Source: Notospermus geniculatus (Eukaryota; Nemertea; Pilidiophora; Heteronemertea; Lineidae). Taken from it: a DNA stretch of 64,000 bases. How positions within the stretch are numbered: position 1 is the first letter of the stretch; each line of letters starts with the position of its first letter. Below the pieces are notes generated by a model. That model made no database searches and was not told where the DNA came from. It saw only the letters and a program-made list of their open reading frames with translations. The stretch lies in the NCBI GenBank assembly GCA_002633025.1, contig NMRB01000255.1, forward strand, positions 422,607 to 486,606. The letters are read 5' to 3'. Of the stretch, positions 11,344-42,640 are shown piece by piece. Both the position numbers and the translations under genes were made by a program.

Positions 11344-11631
11344 GGGCCGTATTCACAAAGGGTATTTAAGACTTAGACATGTGTAACTTCGTCAAATGCA
11401 TGGTGGAAGTGTGTGCATTTAGTGAAGTTACACTAAGGCCCGTATTCTAGAACGTTCCTTAACGTTAAGGTCGACCTTAAGTCTATTGTAAAACCTTGGA
11501 GGAATTATACTATCAGTATAATTCCTCCAAGGTAAAACCATCGAGAACAATAGATTTAAGGTGGACCTTAAAGTTAAGGAACGTTCTAGAATACGGGCCC
11601 AAGTTTTAAACACCCTTCATGAATACGGCCC
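11344..11631. mobile_element. Foldback MITE containing a second, nested foldback MITE
   Basis: The outer element begins GGGCCGTATTCACAAAGGGT and ends with the complement ACCCTTCATGAATACGGCCC. Within it, 11437-11599 is an independent palindromic element with ends GGCCCGTATTCTAGAACGTT and AACGTTCTAGAATACGGGCC and a centre near ATACTATCAGTAT. An uninterrupted relative of the outer element is at 36887-36987. A partial relative of the inner one is at about 63305-63342. Confidence 0.85.
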
Positions 11632-11639
11632 ATGTAGTT

Positions 11640-13555
11640 TAGTCAATCAACAACACAACCTGCTTCCTATCATGCTATGCATAATCAATGTCAGTATACT
11701 GACATACATGTATTACAATCAGAGGGAGACAAATCCGAGGATTTCGTTATTTTGCATAATTAGCCTTCAACAAATTATTATGTACATGTACTTATTATAC
11801 TTTGCAATATTTTTTTATAAATTAAAACGGGTTTTATTTCACTTTATTCAATGTCCATATTCAAAATCGCATGGAATCATTTTCCATATACAGAACTACT
11901 TCAGGGTACGGACACCACCAAAATGCAGTGCACTTAAGGGTAAACACTTTATCATCATCTCTTATCTTTCTTCACTGAGGTTGCACAAGACCTCCACTGC
12001 ATTCCAAATCTACATGTAGCAAGCCTACCTCTGACACTAGTCGGGAACATCCATTGATTCAGTCATTTATCAACCTGGCCAACACCACTTTAATTCAAGA
12101 AAGGAAACACAGGCTATGAACATTTTCTAAACAAATCCATTATCTGCACTTTATTCATTTCTTATTGTACACTAGGTACATCACACAGTGGACTGTATAT
12201 CTACCCCATTGAACATCCTATTTATTGTATACATGCAGATTTTCTTTCACAATATTAAAGATTACATACAAAGACTTAATCCTGAACATCAACATGGAGA
12301 ACTGTACAAATGAATGCAATTGCATGTACATAGATACCACCAGAGTCATACATGGTAGTTGCTTGGGGGGGGGCAAGGGTTGTGAACGTGGTTTCTAAGT
12401 CTCGCCCAGGCCTACCTCATACTTCCTTTTCGAAGGGCAGGAACATGCCCCAAATGCTCGACAGACAAGATGGGCTTCTCTGGGTTTACATCTATTGACA
12501 GCCACTGACATCAAGTGAACTGAATTGTAAGGAGTAACCTCAATTCCTATCCTGCATGCACGATACCCTTAAATCTGAAGCATCCATGGCATTACTGGGG
12601 CCTGGGCATATGGCTGTATGCATCAGACAGTACAAGACGGCAAGAAGTGTTAAAGTTTTTCATCAAACGGGTTCAGTGTGGACTGGAGGGGAAGTAAAAC
12701 ATATCCACAAACAAAGATTATGATAATGTGTATTTACTGTTACACTAAATTTAATAAAGACCACATGAACCAGCTTTGGTCATAGTTGTAAATGCAGAGA
12801 AATTCTGTTAAGGCTAATGCCATAGTGGCCAGGGTCTCGGCCAGAAATTTTTTTGAGGGTACTAATTTCTTCAAAATCAGCATAACCCCATGAAATTAAG
12901 GAAAATGGCCTTTTTCTGTTCCTTTGAGGGTACTAGCATAGTACCCTTAGTACCCTCTGGTGGAAACACTGATGGCTATCCTGAAGTTTTGTCTAATAGT
13001 CATCTCCCATCCACTGAACTCACAGTCAGGATAAGTAAAGTATATACACCCACTATTCAGCAACCCCCTCCAAAATGCTAAAGATCACAAACTCAGTTTC
13101 TTTTGCAGTGTGAAAACTAAATACCGGTTGCACATCAGTGTGAGATTTCATTATCAATGATGAGGTAATATTCTTCATAAAGCTAACAATAATTCTCCTG
13201 TCACATCATCACTCTTAAAATTCAAATCAGTATTAAATGAAGTTGTAAATTCTGAATTTGATTCCAGTTGACCATTGTAATTTTGTGTTGGTTCACTTTA
13301 GTTTGCGTGTAACACTCACAATCCTGGAAAGTGCATTTGTAGCCAAGCGAGCAGTGAATGTTGGATATAAATGAACAGAGTGCAAATCCACTTGCAAAAT
13401 TCCTACGGAGATACTTGAGAAAAATTGAAACAATACAGTCCAAGCAATGTCAATGTATCATTCTTTCCTGCCAGTTTTATCCTTTAAATACGACTTTACA
13501 CATCCGTATGTACAGGCTCATAGGCTTTGATTTCTTCAGCTTTACTGCATCAGAA
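11640..13555. other. Convergent TTLL9-VCP intergenic region, probably including the VCP 3' UTR
   Basis: No coding exon is supported. On the minus strand, AATAAA signals (TTTATT on the plus strand) occur near 11831, 12152 and 12221 and could end the VCP transcript. A dispersed repeat lies at 12820-12975, with GAGGGTACTA at each end of its core, a second copy at 62148-62290, and a TAGTACCCTYWGTACCCTC block. Confidence 0.55.
12820..12975. repeat. Dispersed repeat, copy 1 (GAGGGTACTA family)
   Basis: About 140 bp are nearly identical to 62148-62290. Shared words include TTTTTTTGAGGGTACTAATT, CCCCATGAAATTAA and TAGTACCCTTAGTACCCTCT. The inverted GAGGGTACTA and TAGTACCCTC suggest a small MITE. Confidence 0.75.
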
Positions 13556-25451
<11,896 letters not shown>

Positions 25452-25543
25452 AGTAATTCGAAATGTTTTGCTCTGAAACGATTCCTCGGAGGATAATGAT
25501 CAAATCGTTTTCGCCGGCTCACAAAATGGTCGGAACTATTGCG

Positions 25544-25570
25544 CACACGTGTGATGACGTCACGGCCAAT
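25544..25570 (-). promoter_or_regulatory. Candidate VCP core promoter elements
   Basis: About 100 bp upstream of the VCP ATG (25451) are a palindromic CACACGTGTG (25544-25553), a perfect CRE TGACGTCA (25555-25562) and GGCCAATC with a CCAAT box (25566-25570). The tight cluster fits a housekeeping promoter. Use is inferred. Confidence 0.55.
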
Positions 25571-27008
25571 CTCATCTCATGATCTGACGTGTTCAATCCT
25601 GACTTGCATGTCTTAGAAACTTCGAAATCACACCTCCTCAATTTCGCAAAACATTAAGGTTTGATTCTAATGATAAAGGCGATCATCTCACTTTCTATTT
25701 TAGGCTGAATAAAGTATATTTGGACATTTAGGCTATAAAGCTAAATACCCAACTTTTGATGACGTAGAACTCACTATCAGCTTCCTTATACAGGGTGTTG
25801 CCAAATTAACCCTCCCAGTCTCATTCATTTATGAACAAGTGTGAATTACCAATGAAATATATTGGCCAATTGGTGAAATCGACGGAATTGTACTAAATAT
25901 TCAAACTTTCAACCAACAGCCATAGTAAACCAAATATCTTTCTTTGGACCTTGGACAACGATCAAATCGTCTTCGAAACTCACAAATATTACCGTGAACC
26001 AAAAGCGACCTTTATCATCTTCCAACCTAAAGAAAAGAATTTCGCCCCACCATCCTGCTTCTCAAGAGCCCCATCAATATTGACGAACATGATTACAGTA
26101 GCATATGGTAACTGAAAGATGCAGGCCCTACCAAGTGTAAGGGTCAAGGCCAGGGTTCAAGGTCATACATGACAATTCCATGGGCATGGTTACAACGCCC
26201 AGGATTTTCTTCCATTTCCATGTGGCTGGATTGTCTTCTACTCTCATCCCTAATCATGTCACTCAGTCGCCAGCAAAAATTAGGATCATCAACAGCAGGG
26301 AGATGATGATGACTTGGAAAAATAATGTCAAGGACTCGATAGCAGTTAGCACATAATGTATGATATATTTCTGTATTTACAACAATCATATCTTACTACT
26401 AGAACAATAAATGTACAAACCAGGAATATTAGAATGACATTATCCTCCTGCACCAGATGTCCATGTAGAGTCACACCCAAATGACTCTCCTTCCATGGTT
26501 ACCGTATATGAGCGAACCAACAATCTGAGTCTGGTAATTTAAGCAACCTGACAAGTTGCTTTTGGTGACTTTTTCACACTTCTTTACAGAATTTGCACAA
26601 CCCCGTTACTTTCACTTTCCCAGTGACTTCCAGACTGTAAAGACTTATAAATACATTATTTTATAGATAGATAGATACATGTAATTTGAAGCTTCATAAC
26701 CCTTTTGGATCTTAAGCTTACACTACGGAGTGGAGTCCACGACAAGCTACTGTCCACCTGTGGTGGGGTCTTTTACTTGCCCTGACATAGACACTCAAGT
26801 ACAAGGGACCACCATGGCTTTGAGTCTCATCCGACAGACGCTAATTGGTTCACAGCTTTTCACATACATGTCCTGGCCGGGGATCGAACCCACGCACTGA
26901 CCCTGTTAGGATTGAAAGTCAAGCGTGTTAGACCGCTTGACCACCAGACCAAGACTGAGTTCACTGTATTCTGAAGCATGATGCTCACTCATTGAGTCGG
27001 AACCTATC
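25571..27008. other. VCP-BABAM1 intergenic region with a SINE
   Basis: No supported exon. At about 26870-26960 a minus-strand tRNA-like head is visible (GTGGTCAAGCGGTCTAACAC, then GGGTTCGATCCCCGGCCAGG), typical of a tRNA-derived SINE. BABAM1 must terminate in this stretch. Confidence 0.55.
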
Positions 27009-30000
27009 TCAGCTTTCCCTTTCCTTTAATTTATAGTGACAGTCCTTTTGCAATGGCCTCTGTAATGGATGGGAGACAAGTTGTATCATGTGATCATAGA
27101 GCTTGGTAAGATTTTTGGCGACTTCCATTATGTACGATAATCCATGCTCATCAAGGTCGCATAAGCTGTCAAACACCTCCTGAAATTAGATGAAGTCATT
27201 TTTAAAACAGAATACTTCTAGTAAATACCAAGGGTAGGGCAAAAGGAAAAGTGACTGAATATAATGTCCGTTTGAGACTTAACATGTAGCTGTGCTAAGT
27301 TTCTGTCTGTAGACAACTTTTGGCAATTAAGAAATCTGCCACCCTTATTCACGACAATGGATGATAACAGACGTTGTGGCATGGTAATCGCTCACCTGTC
27401 CAATCGCTCACCTATTTTAGACAGGTGAGGCAATAAGATCAAAGTAGGCCCAACAGCTTCTCCAACAGCACCATGGAGAAAGTTTGTTAATTCAATATCA
27501 TTTGAATGAGAAGATGGCTGCAAATGGACACTCTTCAAAGACGAAATTAATCTAATTGTGTATGATAAATCGTAATTACCTCACACTTATTTTCATCCGA
27601 AGGTGGCTCATGCACATAGAAGACATCAAGGAAGAAATACGGTGATGACATCAGTAATTTAAAACTCTGAAAATGAATAATATTTTCGGCTTTTAGAATA
27701 AGGGGATGACTCGCTCATTCACACTTCACACAGAAGACTGGGTTTCACCCTCAAACACGCCTGCAGGGTTCACTCTTACCTCTTTGCCTTTCTTGAACTC
27801 GGGCACACAATGTGACCGGCCGTAAATCAAGATCATCCGAACAACATAGGGTGGAGGAATTACAGTCGGGTTCTCAACATGAGGAAGGTTGACATTGGAT
27901 TCCCTGTAAATAAAACAATAAATTGCATTATCTGTAATTCCCAGATAAATATATGTTCAAACCCAGAGCACCACATGGAGACTTGAAATACTACCTATTC
28001 CATGTCGAATTTGGAATTCCTTTATCATAATCCCAACCATTCCTTCCCAAATTACCAATATGGCTCCACCTGCATGACTTTTTTTCCTGACTTACTTCAG
28101 GGGAGAGAGACAGCCAAGATAGCAGAAGTATAAGAGCCAGAGAAGCTTTTCCATTACACAAATATCATCTACTTTGACAAGAGTACAAAGCCAAGCACAA
28201 TCACACATGGAGTTGGCAGGAATTTCGGGTAGATTAAGAACCTGACTGCTTTATGATACCACAGTTCATAAGCTCGCCTTTTGATAATCCCAAAACTTCA
28301 GAAGTACATGTATCAAGTATTGCAAACTTCATTTTGCCATTTGATAGAACAAGATCAGTGCGGAGGTCTGACTGAAAGGATGTCTTCGACTTTACATGCT
28401 CCATGCATAACTGTTATGCAAGCCTCAGTTTGAAGCAAGTATGTTACAGACTTACACTTGATCAAACAGAGATGTCAGGTTGAATGTCTCACAAGGATAG
28501 GTATCATTCAGATCATCCAAGAAAGATATCACTTCTTTTGGGTTATTTGTGAAAGGTCTCACCTGGAAAGAGGAACAGACACCAAAATCAATTTCATGTA
28601 CCTGGAGGCAGCTTTCTGAAGGGTGTACATCAATATCAGTCTCATTATTGTCATCTTACCTCTCCTCTTATCTTACATCATTGCCTCTTCATCATCATCT
28701 CATCACACCCTTGCAATCCAAAGGGCAGTCATTGGGACAGCAGAACATTTTAAACAATGATTCTCAGATCTTGTCTCCAGCAGCAAAATTTACTCAACTC
28801 ACCAATTAACTTTACACACAGCTTCTGTTTACCGCTAAGTGCATAATATTTGGTTGCAACCAAATAATTTATCAGACTAACTGAGACATAATCATACTCA
28901 TACTTACCCAAATTCCAGATTCATGTAGTCCCACAATAGCAAATTGGTGTCGCTTATCAATCTGGTGTTTAGTGTGTACAAATATTCCAAGCGCTCGTTT
29001 CACTAACTTGATTGGTGCAAATTTATCACTAGAATAAACAGAAAATACTCAGTTGAATCAAAATCTGAGATTTCCCTAAAACAACTTATTTGATAATCAG
29101 TTAGAAAGACGTTTCTGTGTTGATCTGTGATGAACTAAAACATGAACATCTGAGGAAAAGATGGACGTTGTAAGACGTCTTTGTCTCAATGACAGATGAG
29201 CCAAAAACGATTATTTTCAAGCCCTCACCCTTACCCTGCACGAGACCTGAGAATAATGCTTGACATTTCTGAAGACAGGTCGAGGCAAAAAACCTGAAAA
29301 AGAAATGATGAGTTAAGAACACTTGTTCTTAACTTCACTCGTCTCTGATTTTATTCTAGTCACACTAGACTATTTTATCTGTTTTATGTGACTTTCACTT
29401 AATGCTGCTCTTAATTCTCTTACCTTACTTTTTGTAGCATCAGTATCATTATTATAATTTTTGTCTATGTGCCTTTGTATTCTTTGTTTTTTCTATGTGA
29501 TTTTGTAACATTTTGTCTGCACATCCTCTTAGCACGCTTGGTTCTCAAGGTACATTCCTAAGACAGATCCTTGTTAACCACATTTTCCTACTTTTATCTC
29601 CTTCTCTTTTATCACTTTTTGTGTTTCCTTTGTTTATTGCATCTCATCCTATGTAATTCTTTTATTATACGGAGCAATAAACTTAATTTGAATTTGAATT
29701 TGAATTTGATGTGTTTGTGAAGTTCACCAGTCAAAAGTCATCAAGGCAATTCATATACAATTGTTGAATAAAATAATCAACTGTCAGCTACGCCGACATA
29801 CACAAAGGTTGTGGGAATACAGGAGCCATCAACTGCAGCCAGACTGAAAATTTCAGTACAGAGTACCAGGGATAGGTGGCAGCACTGCATTGGGTTGTGG
29901 AGAAGCTCGTTCACTCGCTGTTTCACACCTCTCTTTACACAAACTGCGACAAACATATGACCTAGAAATTAGTTCTATTGCGAAAGTATCACCTCTACAG

Positions 30001-30320
30001 TAAAACTAAGTAGGTCTTACAATTTTTTCTGGGCAGTTAACTCGTGGGCAAGTGATTTCTCTGGCAACCACATCCAGAGATTTTGACGAAAGAACTCGAG
30101 GTCGGCTTGGTTTTGCAGTGATTTCTTGCATACTGGGGGAGGTTTCATCGTCGGTTCGCTTATCTAAGGAAGCTTCTTCATCGCTACTATCATCGACAAT
30201 ATCATATTGGTCTAAAACCTGTTCCGGAGTGGTACTGCCACCGTCTTCAGGGGCATTTATTTGATCAGCCAGAAAATTTTCACTTGTTTTTTCCGCCATT
30301 TTGTCTCGTTTATCCATCAT
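27009..30320 (-). CDS. BABAM1: BRISC and BRCA1-A complex member 1 (MERIT40)
   Basis: Scaffold of the K63-specific deubiquitinase complexes BRISC (cytoplasm) and BRCA1-A (nuclear DNA-damage response). Exons in coding order: 30021-30320, 29235-29293, 28908-29028, 28456-28562, 27780-27903, 27580-27666, 27009-27179. All phases match and the total is 969 nt (322 residues; human 329). The start is ATG 30320 (MMDKRDKMAEK) or ATG 30299, which has a better context (AAAATGGCG) and gives 315 residues. The acidic, Ser-rich N-terminus (DDSSDEEASLDKRTDDETSP) is followed by the family hallmark CPRVNCPEKI-VFCLDLSSEM opening the VWA-like domain. Then come FVHTKHQIDKRHQFAIVGLH, DTYPCETFNLTSLFDQV, IPPPYVVRMILIYGRSHCVP and SPYFFLDVFYVHEPPSDENK. 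The C-terminus has HPLQRPLQKDCHYKL, as in human HPLQRPCQSHASYSL. It is head to head with membralin. Confidence 0.96.
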
Positions 30321-30344
30321 CTCACAGGAACGAGAACCTTTCAA

Positions 30345-31240
30345 AAGTAAGAATAAATGATGTAAAAATTATATTAATGATTCTTTAGCAATCCAAATCG
30401 AATCTAACGGGTTAATATGTGGTAATTCGAATTTTACTCATCATTTCCCCAAAATTACAACAGTCTCGTTCTCGTGTTATTTCCTGTTAACTCTGAGCTG
30501 GTCCAATTTCATGGATTTTATGTCATCAACACATCTCATAAATCCTTCCATACACCGAAGTTATGGTATGATATCTCAGTCATATGAATATGTTACCGAA
30601 AGATTAATTGACCAACCGCACGATGGTCTCTGCTGAGCGTTATTGATTCCCAAAAAAACAGCTTTTAGGGGCAGGCCTAAAAAAGAAGCCCTTCCCATTC
30701 CCTGCTGCTTTTCAATTTCATGCTTTTCCCTTCTCCCCATCGCATAGGCCTACATGTACCAACACACATATGGCCACAATCGTAAGAATCTATTCGGTAC
30801 GCTTAAAGAGCCCGCTGGTGTTGCCACTTTTTCGTGAACCGGCCAACCCTCCCAACAAGAGATACTCCCTCGACGTTTCAGCAAATGACCCAAGTTTACT
30901 GCGTATACAAATGTAGGCTACATTTTATAATTTTGTATAGTTTGTCATGCTGCTGCTAGGTGGCTCCCTCTACGTCAGCAGTCAAATTACCCATAAGAGA
31001 TCGCATACTGTGGGGTGCTTCTTTAACAGTAGGCTTTGCGGTAGCCTTTGATATTGCCCACCACCGCCATGAGGGATGACCTAGGCCAAGCTTCTTGTTA
31101 AAAGACCTAGGCTGGCCAAGCCTGTCTGTCTCCAGGCATTCTCTTCCACTTTTATTTCTTCTACTTTACAGGTATGATGATTCTGTGATAAAACCATTCC
31201 GTGGTCATAAACCAGCCCATCCTGTGAATAAACCTTCATA
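30345..31240. promoter_or_regulatory. Divergent BABAM1/TMEM259 intergenic region
   Basis: The two start codons face away from each other, about 0.92 kb apart, so a shared or bidirectional promoter is possible. No TATA box is obvious. A membralin 5' splice acceptor candidate (TCTACTTTACAG) lies at about 31160-31171, which would put the true promoter further upstream. Confidence 0.4.
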
Positions 31241-38185
<6,945 letters not shown>

Positions 38186-38496
38186 TATTTTTCCCTTTTG
38201 GCATTGCAGTTGCACATGTATTGTACACCTTCCCAATACAGCGCAGTATAGCTTTCATGTTCCTTTGGCATTTATGGAATCAGATATGTTTGATGCAGTT
38301 TGTTTGAAAATGCTTATATGTTGGAAAGCTGGGGGAAGTCACAGAACCGTGGTCCGTGTAGGCATTAAGAATGTGCAATGTTTGTCTTGCAGGATAGGAG
38401 GTGTTGTAAGCATTCTTGAACCTTTGCACCCTCTAGTCACTGGGGCCATTGACACATGGTGAAATTTATTGAATGCTGGATATACATGTACTAATA

Positions 38497-38755
38497 GACC
38501 GTTCTCAATTTGACGTAAATGACAAAGATCTGCGCACTTCCGCCGTAATCTCAACCACAACCTCGGTCTGAAACTGAATGACGTGACGCAGACAACCCCA
38601 CGACAGTGACGTGAAAGACGTTGCATCAGACTCGATCATTGCTGAATCATTGATGGCATCACGTCAGCCGGTTTCAGATCGAGGTTATCGTTGAGATTTT
38701 GGCAGAAGTGCGCAGATCTGCGAATGCGAGAATCCAAGAATCGTCTATAGCTTGG
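38497..38755. mobile_element. Foldback MITE (family copy 2, relative of 853-1099)
   Basis: Starts ATAGACCGTTCTCAATTTGA and ends AGAATCGTCTAT. Both halves carry AGATCTGCGCACTTC or its complement, and GATCGAGGTTATCGTTGAGA mirrors CTCAACCACAACCTCGGTC. It lies 310 bp after the membralin stop. Confidence 0.8.
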
Positions 38756-38814
38756 TTTAATTGAGCACATGCTGACTTCTCACTACCACTACAAATAAGC
38801 CCTGCCTATTCTAG

Positions 38815-40110
38815 ATGAGTCCCCCTCTCCCACTCAGGCTCAGATCTACAGAAACACGGAGGATTAGTCTCTTGTTGGCAGGTAACTGAAATTGGAAAGG
38901 GGTTATCCATATGCACCGAATTACTTGTGTTACTGCTGCGAGTACTAGTTCACGATCCTTGTGATGTAGGCCTATCCATGCCTAATTCCTTTTGTGGCAG
39001 TACATAGACCATAGATCCACTGAAAAGTCTGTTAAAATTATCCGTAATGTATATACTTTAGACTACCCACCTAGTTCTCTTCAAAGTTTATATTTACAGG
39101 CTTTAATATTAAGCATGAAGAACACAATCTTACAATCTTGCATGTGGATGATAGTCGGGTCAATATAAGATTGTACCCCCAAAAAAATTGCAACAAAATG
39201 TTTTATGGTTTTAAATGCTAAGGTAGACCATACTGAGCTCCAGAAAAAAAGTCTCCGGAAATCTGACCCCGGGAAAGGGGTTAATTTGCAATTTGCAATC
39301 TGGAAATGACTTTATCATTGGCCCAAGAACAGAGCTTTGTACAGGAGAATGGGAACCGATGTACAACTAACTTATGAACCGAAGTCCCCTCTCCCACTCA
39401 GGCTCAGATCTGCAGAAACATGGATGATTACAACCTCGTTCCCAGGGGTCGTTCGCTTTCTGACAATATGGTGGTCGCGTCACTAACCCCTGGAATCAGC
39501 TTCGGTTGTTAGACCAGGAATCTTGGTCTAAGTATAGGTGGCAGCACGAGTCAAAATAATCAATTTGAAATACTTACTTGTACTTTTTTAAATTCTTTTT
39601 ACAAAAAATCATCTAACCTGGATATACATGTAGATAACCTTCTGGTTTGATCCAAAATATTTTGAAAATTTCTTTGGGTATATTCTTGGGTATATTTGAC
39701 GGTTTCCCGTCAACGAATCAAATGCGTTAAATCGAAAGCTGATTCCAGGGGTTAGTGAGCGAGTGGTCTGAGGTTGTCTGAGCGAACTATACCCCTGGGG
39801 ACGAGGTTGGGATGATTAGTCTTCTATTAGCAGGTAAATGGAATTGGAAAGGGATTATCCATATGCACCAAATTATTTGTGTGACTGCTGCGAGTACTAC
39901 ATGTAATTCGCGATCCTTGTGAGGTAGGCCTACCCATGCCTAATCCCTTCTGTGGCAGTACATCCACCATAGATCTACTGAAAAGTCTGTTAAAATTGTC
40001 CGTAATTTTGGGTAATGTATATACTTTAGACTACCCACCTAGTTCTCTTCAAAGTTTATATTTACAGGCTTTAATATTAAGCATGAAGAACACAATCTTA
40101 CAATCTTGCA
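38815..40110. repeat. Direct repeat pair downstream of TMEM259
   Basis: About 350 bp at 38815-39170 recur at 39383-40110, sharing CCTCTCCCACTCAGGCTCAG, TTATCCATATGCACC, ACTGCTGCGAGTACTA and TTTAGACTACCCACCTAGTT. The second copy is split by the 379-bp element at 39431-39809. Confidence 0.85.
39431..39809. mobile_element. 379-bp MITE with 9-bp target duplication
   Basis: The left end CAACCTCGTTCCCAGGGGTC and the right end ACCCCTGGGGACGAGGTTG are inverted, with subterminal AACCCCTGGAATCAGCTT and AAGCTGATTCCAGGGGTT. It is flanked by GGATGATTA at 39422-39430 and 39810-39818. It interrupts the second member of the direct repeat pair, whose first member shows the uninterrupted site. An 8-9 bp duplication points to a hAT, P or Mutator-type source; which one is not determined. 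Confidence 0.9.
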
Positions 40111-40223
40111 TGTGGATAATGTAATGAGGGATAGCAGGGCAGATCTCCCATTTCTCTATGAGACATTCAAAGTTGCACCACGTAAGGGTGTTAAAAAATG
40201 GACCACGCACAAGTTTTGTGACC

Positions 40224-40400
40224 AGGGGCGGATCCAGAATCATGGAAAAGAGGGGACACAGCCAGTGCACATCGTGGACAACCTGGTCAAATTTTAACAT
40301 CTTTTCAAAATTTCGAAATTTACCGCTCAATTTTAAAGATTTTCCACAAAATAGAGGGGGCACAGTCCGGGTGTACCCCCCTTGGATCCGCGCCTGCCTG
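40224..40400. mobile_element. GGGGCGGATCCA-family MITE (with copies at 44963, 59491, 61174)
   Basis: Left end CAGGGGCGGATCCAGAATC, right end CTTGGATCCGCGCCTGCCTG, with internal AAATTTCGAAATTTACCG in some copies. The copies at 44963-45140 (block duplicate), 59491-59716 and 61174-61562 share both ends. In the 59491 copy a unit of about 38 bp (GGGCGCCCTGCTAGGAACAT) is tandemly repeated three times. Confidence 0.8.
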
Positions 40401-40907
40401 GTGACACCCCACCCAAAATCCTTCTCTTTCCAATTTATCCTTTCTATCTCACATCATCGTCCCCTGTGCTGTTGATGTCTCATCTTCACACCAAACTTGC
40501 TTGAAATATTGCTCACTCCGTTAATACAAAGACTTGAGGAGCAAAAGGGTTTATTGGAAATGAGGAGGATTTGGGCACTGTCACAAAATTTTTGCGCAGT
40601 ACTGTATGTAGAGGTGATGATATCACCACAGAGGTTATGGGGTGCATGTTTCATTGTTGTGTTATGTCAGACATTCATAAGGCTCGCTTATGAATTTGGT
40701 TATGTTTATGACATGTATGTTTATTTTCAAGAATTTGCACAATTGCAAGATTGTATGTAAATCATAGAATAATAAATATGTTTTTGTGCATGGGGGATAA
40801 GCTGTATAGTTTCTGCAAGTGAGGTATTGTACCTAGTCCTAGGCCTACGTCTGTTCGCATCTCTTATGGGTTGTGGCATCACTACGTCCTCCGACAACCT
40901 AACCAGG

Positions 40908-41013
40908 GCCCATGTTCCCGAAGCCGTCGTAAGGTTAACGATGTCGTTACGCTATGCATTTTTCCAGTTTTAACGACATCGTTAACCTAACGATGGCTTC
41001 GGGAACACGGGCC
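40908..41013. mobile_element. Palindromic MITE, also at 45648-45748
   Basis: GGGCCCATGTTCCCGAAGCC at the left is mirrored by GGCTTCGGGAACACGGGCCC at the right, and AACGATGTCGTTA mirrors TAACGACATCGTT. The second position is its counterpart in the duplicated block. Confidence 0.85.
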
Positions 41014-41929
41014 CTGTGGTGTAGTCTTCTACTGATGATGTAGCCAATAAAAGTGGGGTTCTAGGATGATAGGAGCTAGTCTGTGAACCAATTGTAATTG
41101 CACTGTGATGGTCAATAGAGCATCAGCATACTGGCACTGGCAAACATACTTATGCTAGCTGTATTGCAACTGAGAGGAGCCATTCATGTAAGATGAATGA
41201 ACATTATTTGATAATAATGATCTTCTTTGTGCAGCTTTATGTATTTTTGCTTTGCGTGTGTCTGAAATTTAAATTTATTCACTTAAACAAAGGTTTTGTC
41301 TGTGGAAAGTTTTTCAGATGACAGGATTCATCTCAACCAACAGTTGGATACCTTGTAAATCTTTGGTTCAAAATTTAATTTAATTGCAAATAGTTGGATT
41401 GACAACTCTTATTATTGGATAAAAATTACGAAATAAATTGAATAAAACCATGTCAGGTTAATCCTATTTGTTTGTTCTTTTGAGCATTATTTTGGCAGTG
41501 GGTGTGGTTCCTTGCTGTGTAGCAGTGGTTGGGAACTTACAGTGGTGAGCCACTGTGATATGTTTTCATGGGAATCTTTGGCAGGAAGGCCCACCGATGT
41601 GGTGTGCTTTGAGAGTTGATGGTGATTGTTGGCAACCAACAGTGATGAGGTCCAGTGAAGTACATTTATGATCATGAGGAATTCAGTGGGTACCGGTAAC
41701 CTAGTGAGACCCACTGTAGGCCTATCGTGCCAAGACTCTTGGGAAGGTTTGTACACTACATGTACGGTACCTTGTAGTGTGGCCCGCTGACTTGTAGCGC
41801 AGTGTTGTTGGGAACTCTTGGTTGGCACTGACGTTGGTGAGGCCAATTGAAGTACATGTACAGTATGTTCACGATAAAATTACCAGTATGTTGGAAAATC
41901 ACTCTGGTGAGCCCCTCTGATATTTTCTT

Positions 41930-42640
41930 TGAAAGCTTTGTTAGGCAACATTCTCTAGTGAAGCTTGGTGTAGTATGTTCGTGGTAAGCTTTTTTAGGCA
42001 AGCTTCTTTACTAGTGAGGCATAGTGAAATATATTATTGGTAAACTTTGCCAGGAAACTTCTTTAGTGAGCCCAAGTGAAGTATGTTTTTGGTGAGCTTT
42101 GGTAGGCAACCTTCTTTAGTGAGGCCTAATGAACTATGTTCTTAGGAAGCTTTGGTAGGCAACCTTCTTTAGTGAGGCCTAATGAACTATGTTCTTAGGA
42201 AGCTTTGGTACGCAACCTCCTGTAGTGAGGCCTAATGAACTATGTTCTTAGGAAGCTTTGGTTGGCAACCTTCTTTAGTGAGGCCTAATGAAGTATGTTC
42301 TTAGGAAGCTTTGGTGGGCAACCTTCTTTAGTGAGGCCTAGTGAACTATGTTCTTAGGAAGCTTTGGTAGGCAACCTTCTTTAGTGAGGCCTAATGAAGT
42401 ATGTTCTCAGCAAGGTTTGGCAGGCAACCTACTTTAGTGAGGCCTAGTGTAATATGTCCTTGGTAAGCTCTGGAAGGCAACCTGATATGATGAGTCGCAC
42501 TTTAGTATTTTCTTGGTAAGCTGTGGAAAGCAACCCACTTGAGTGAGACTGAGTGAAGTGTGTCCTTGGTAAGCTTAGTATGTTCTTTGGAAGCTTTGGT
42601 AGGCAACATACTTGGGTGAAGCCCACTGTAGTCTGTTCTT
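41930..42640. repeat. Minisatellite of about 52-60 bp units, expanded in block copy 1
   Basis: Units contain TTAGTGAGGCCTAATGAACT, ATGTTCTTAGGAAGCTTTGG and TAGGCAACCTTC. At least six units near 42100-42430 are close to identical and outer units are degenerate. The counterpart at about 46260-46830 has fewer, more divergent units. Confidence 0.85.

Noticed and set aside
26870-26960. Possible minus-strand tRNA gene
   Set aside because: Box A and box B-like sequences are present but no acceptor stem closes. The context matches a tRNA-derived SINE.
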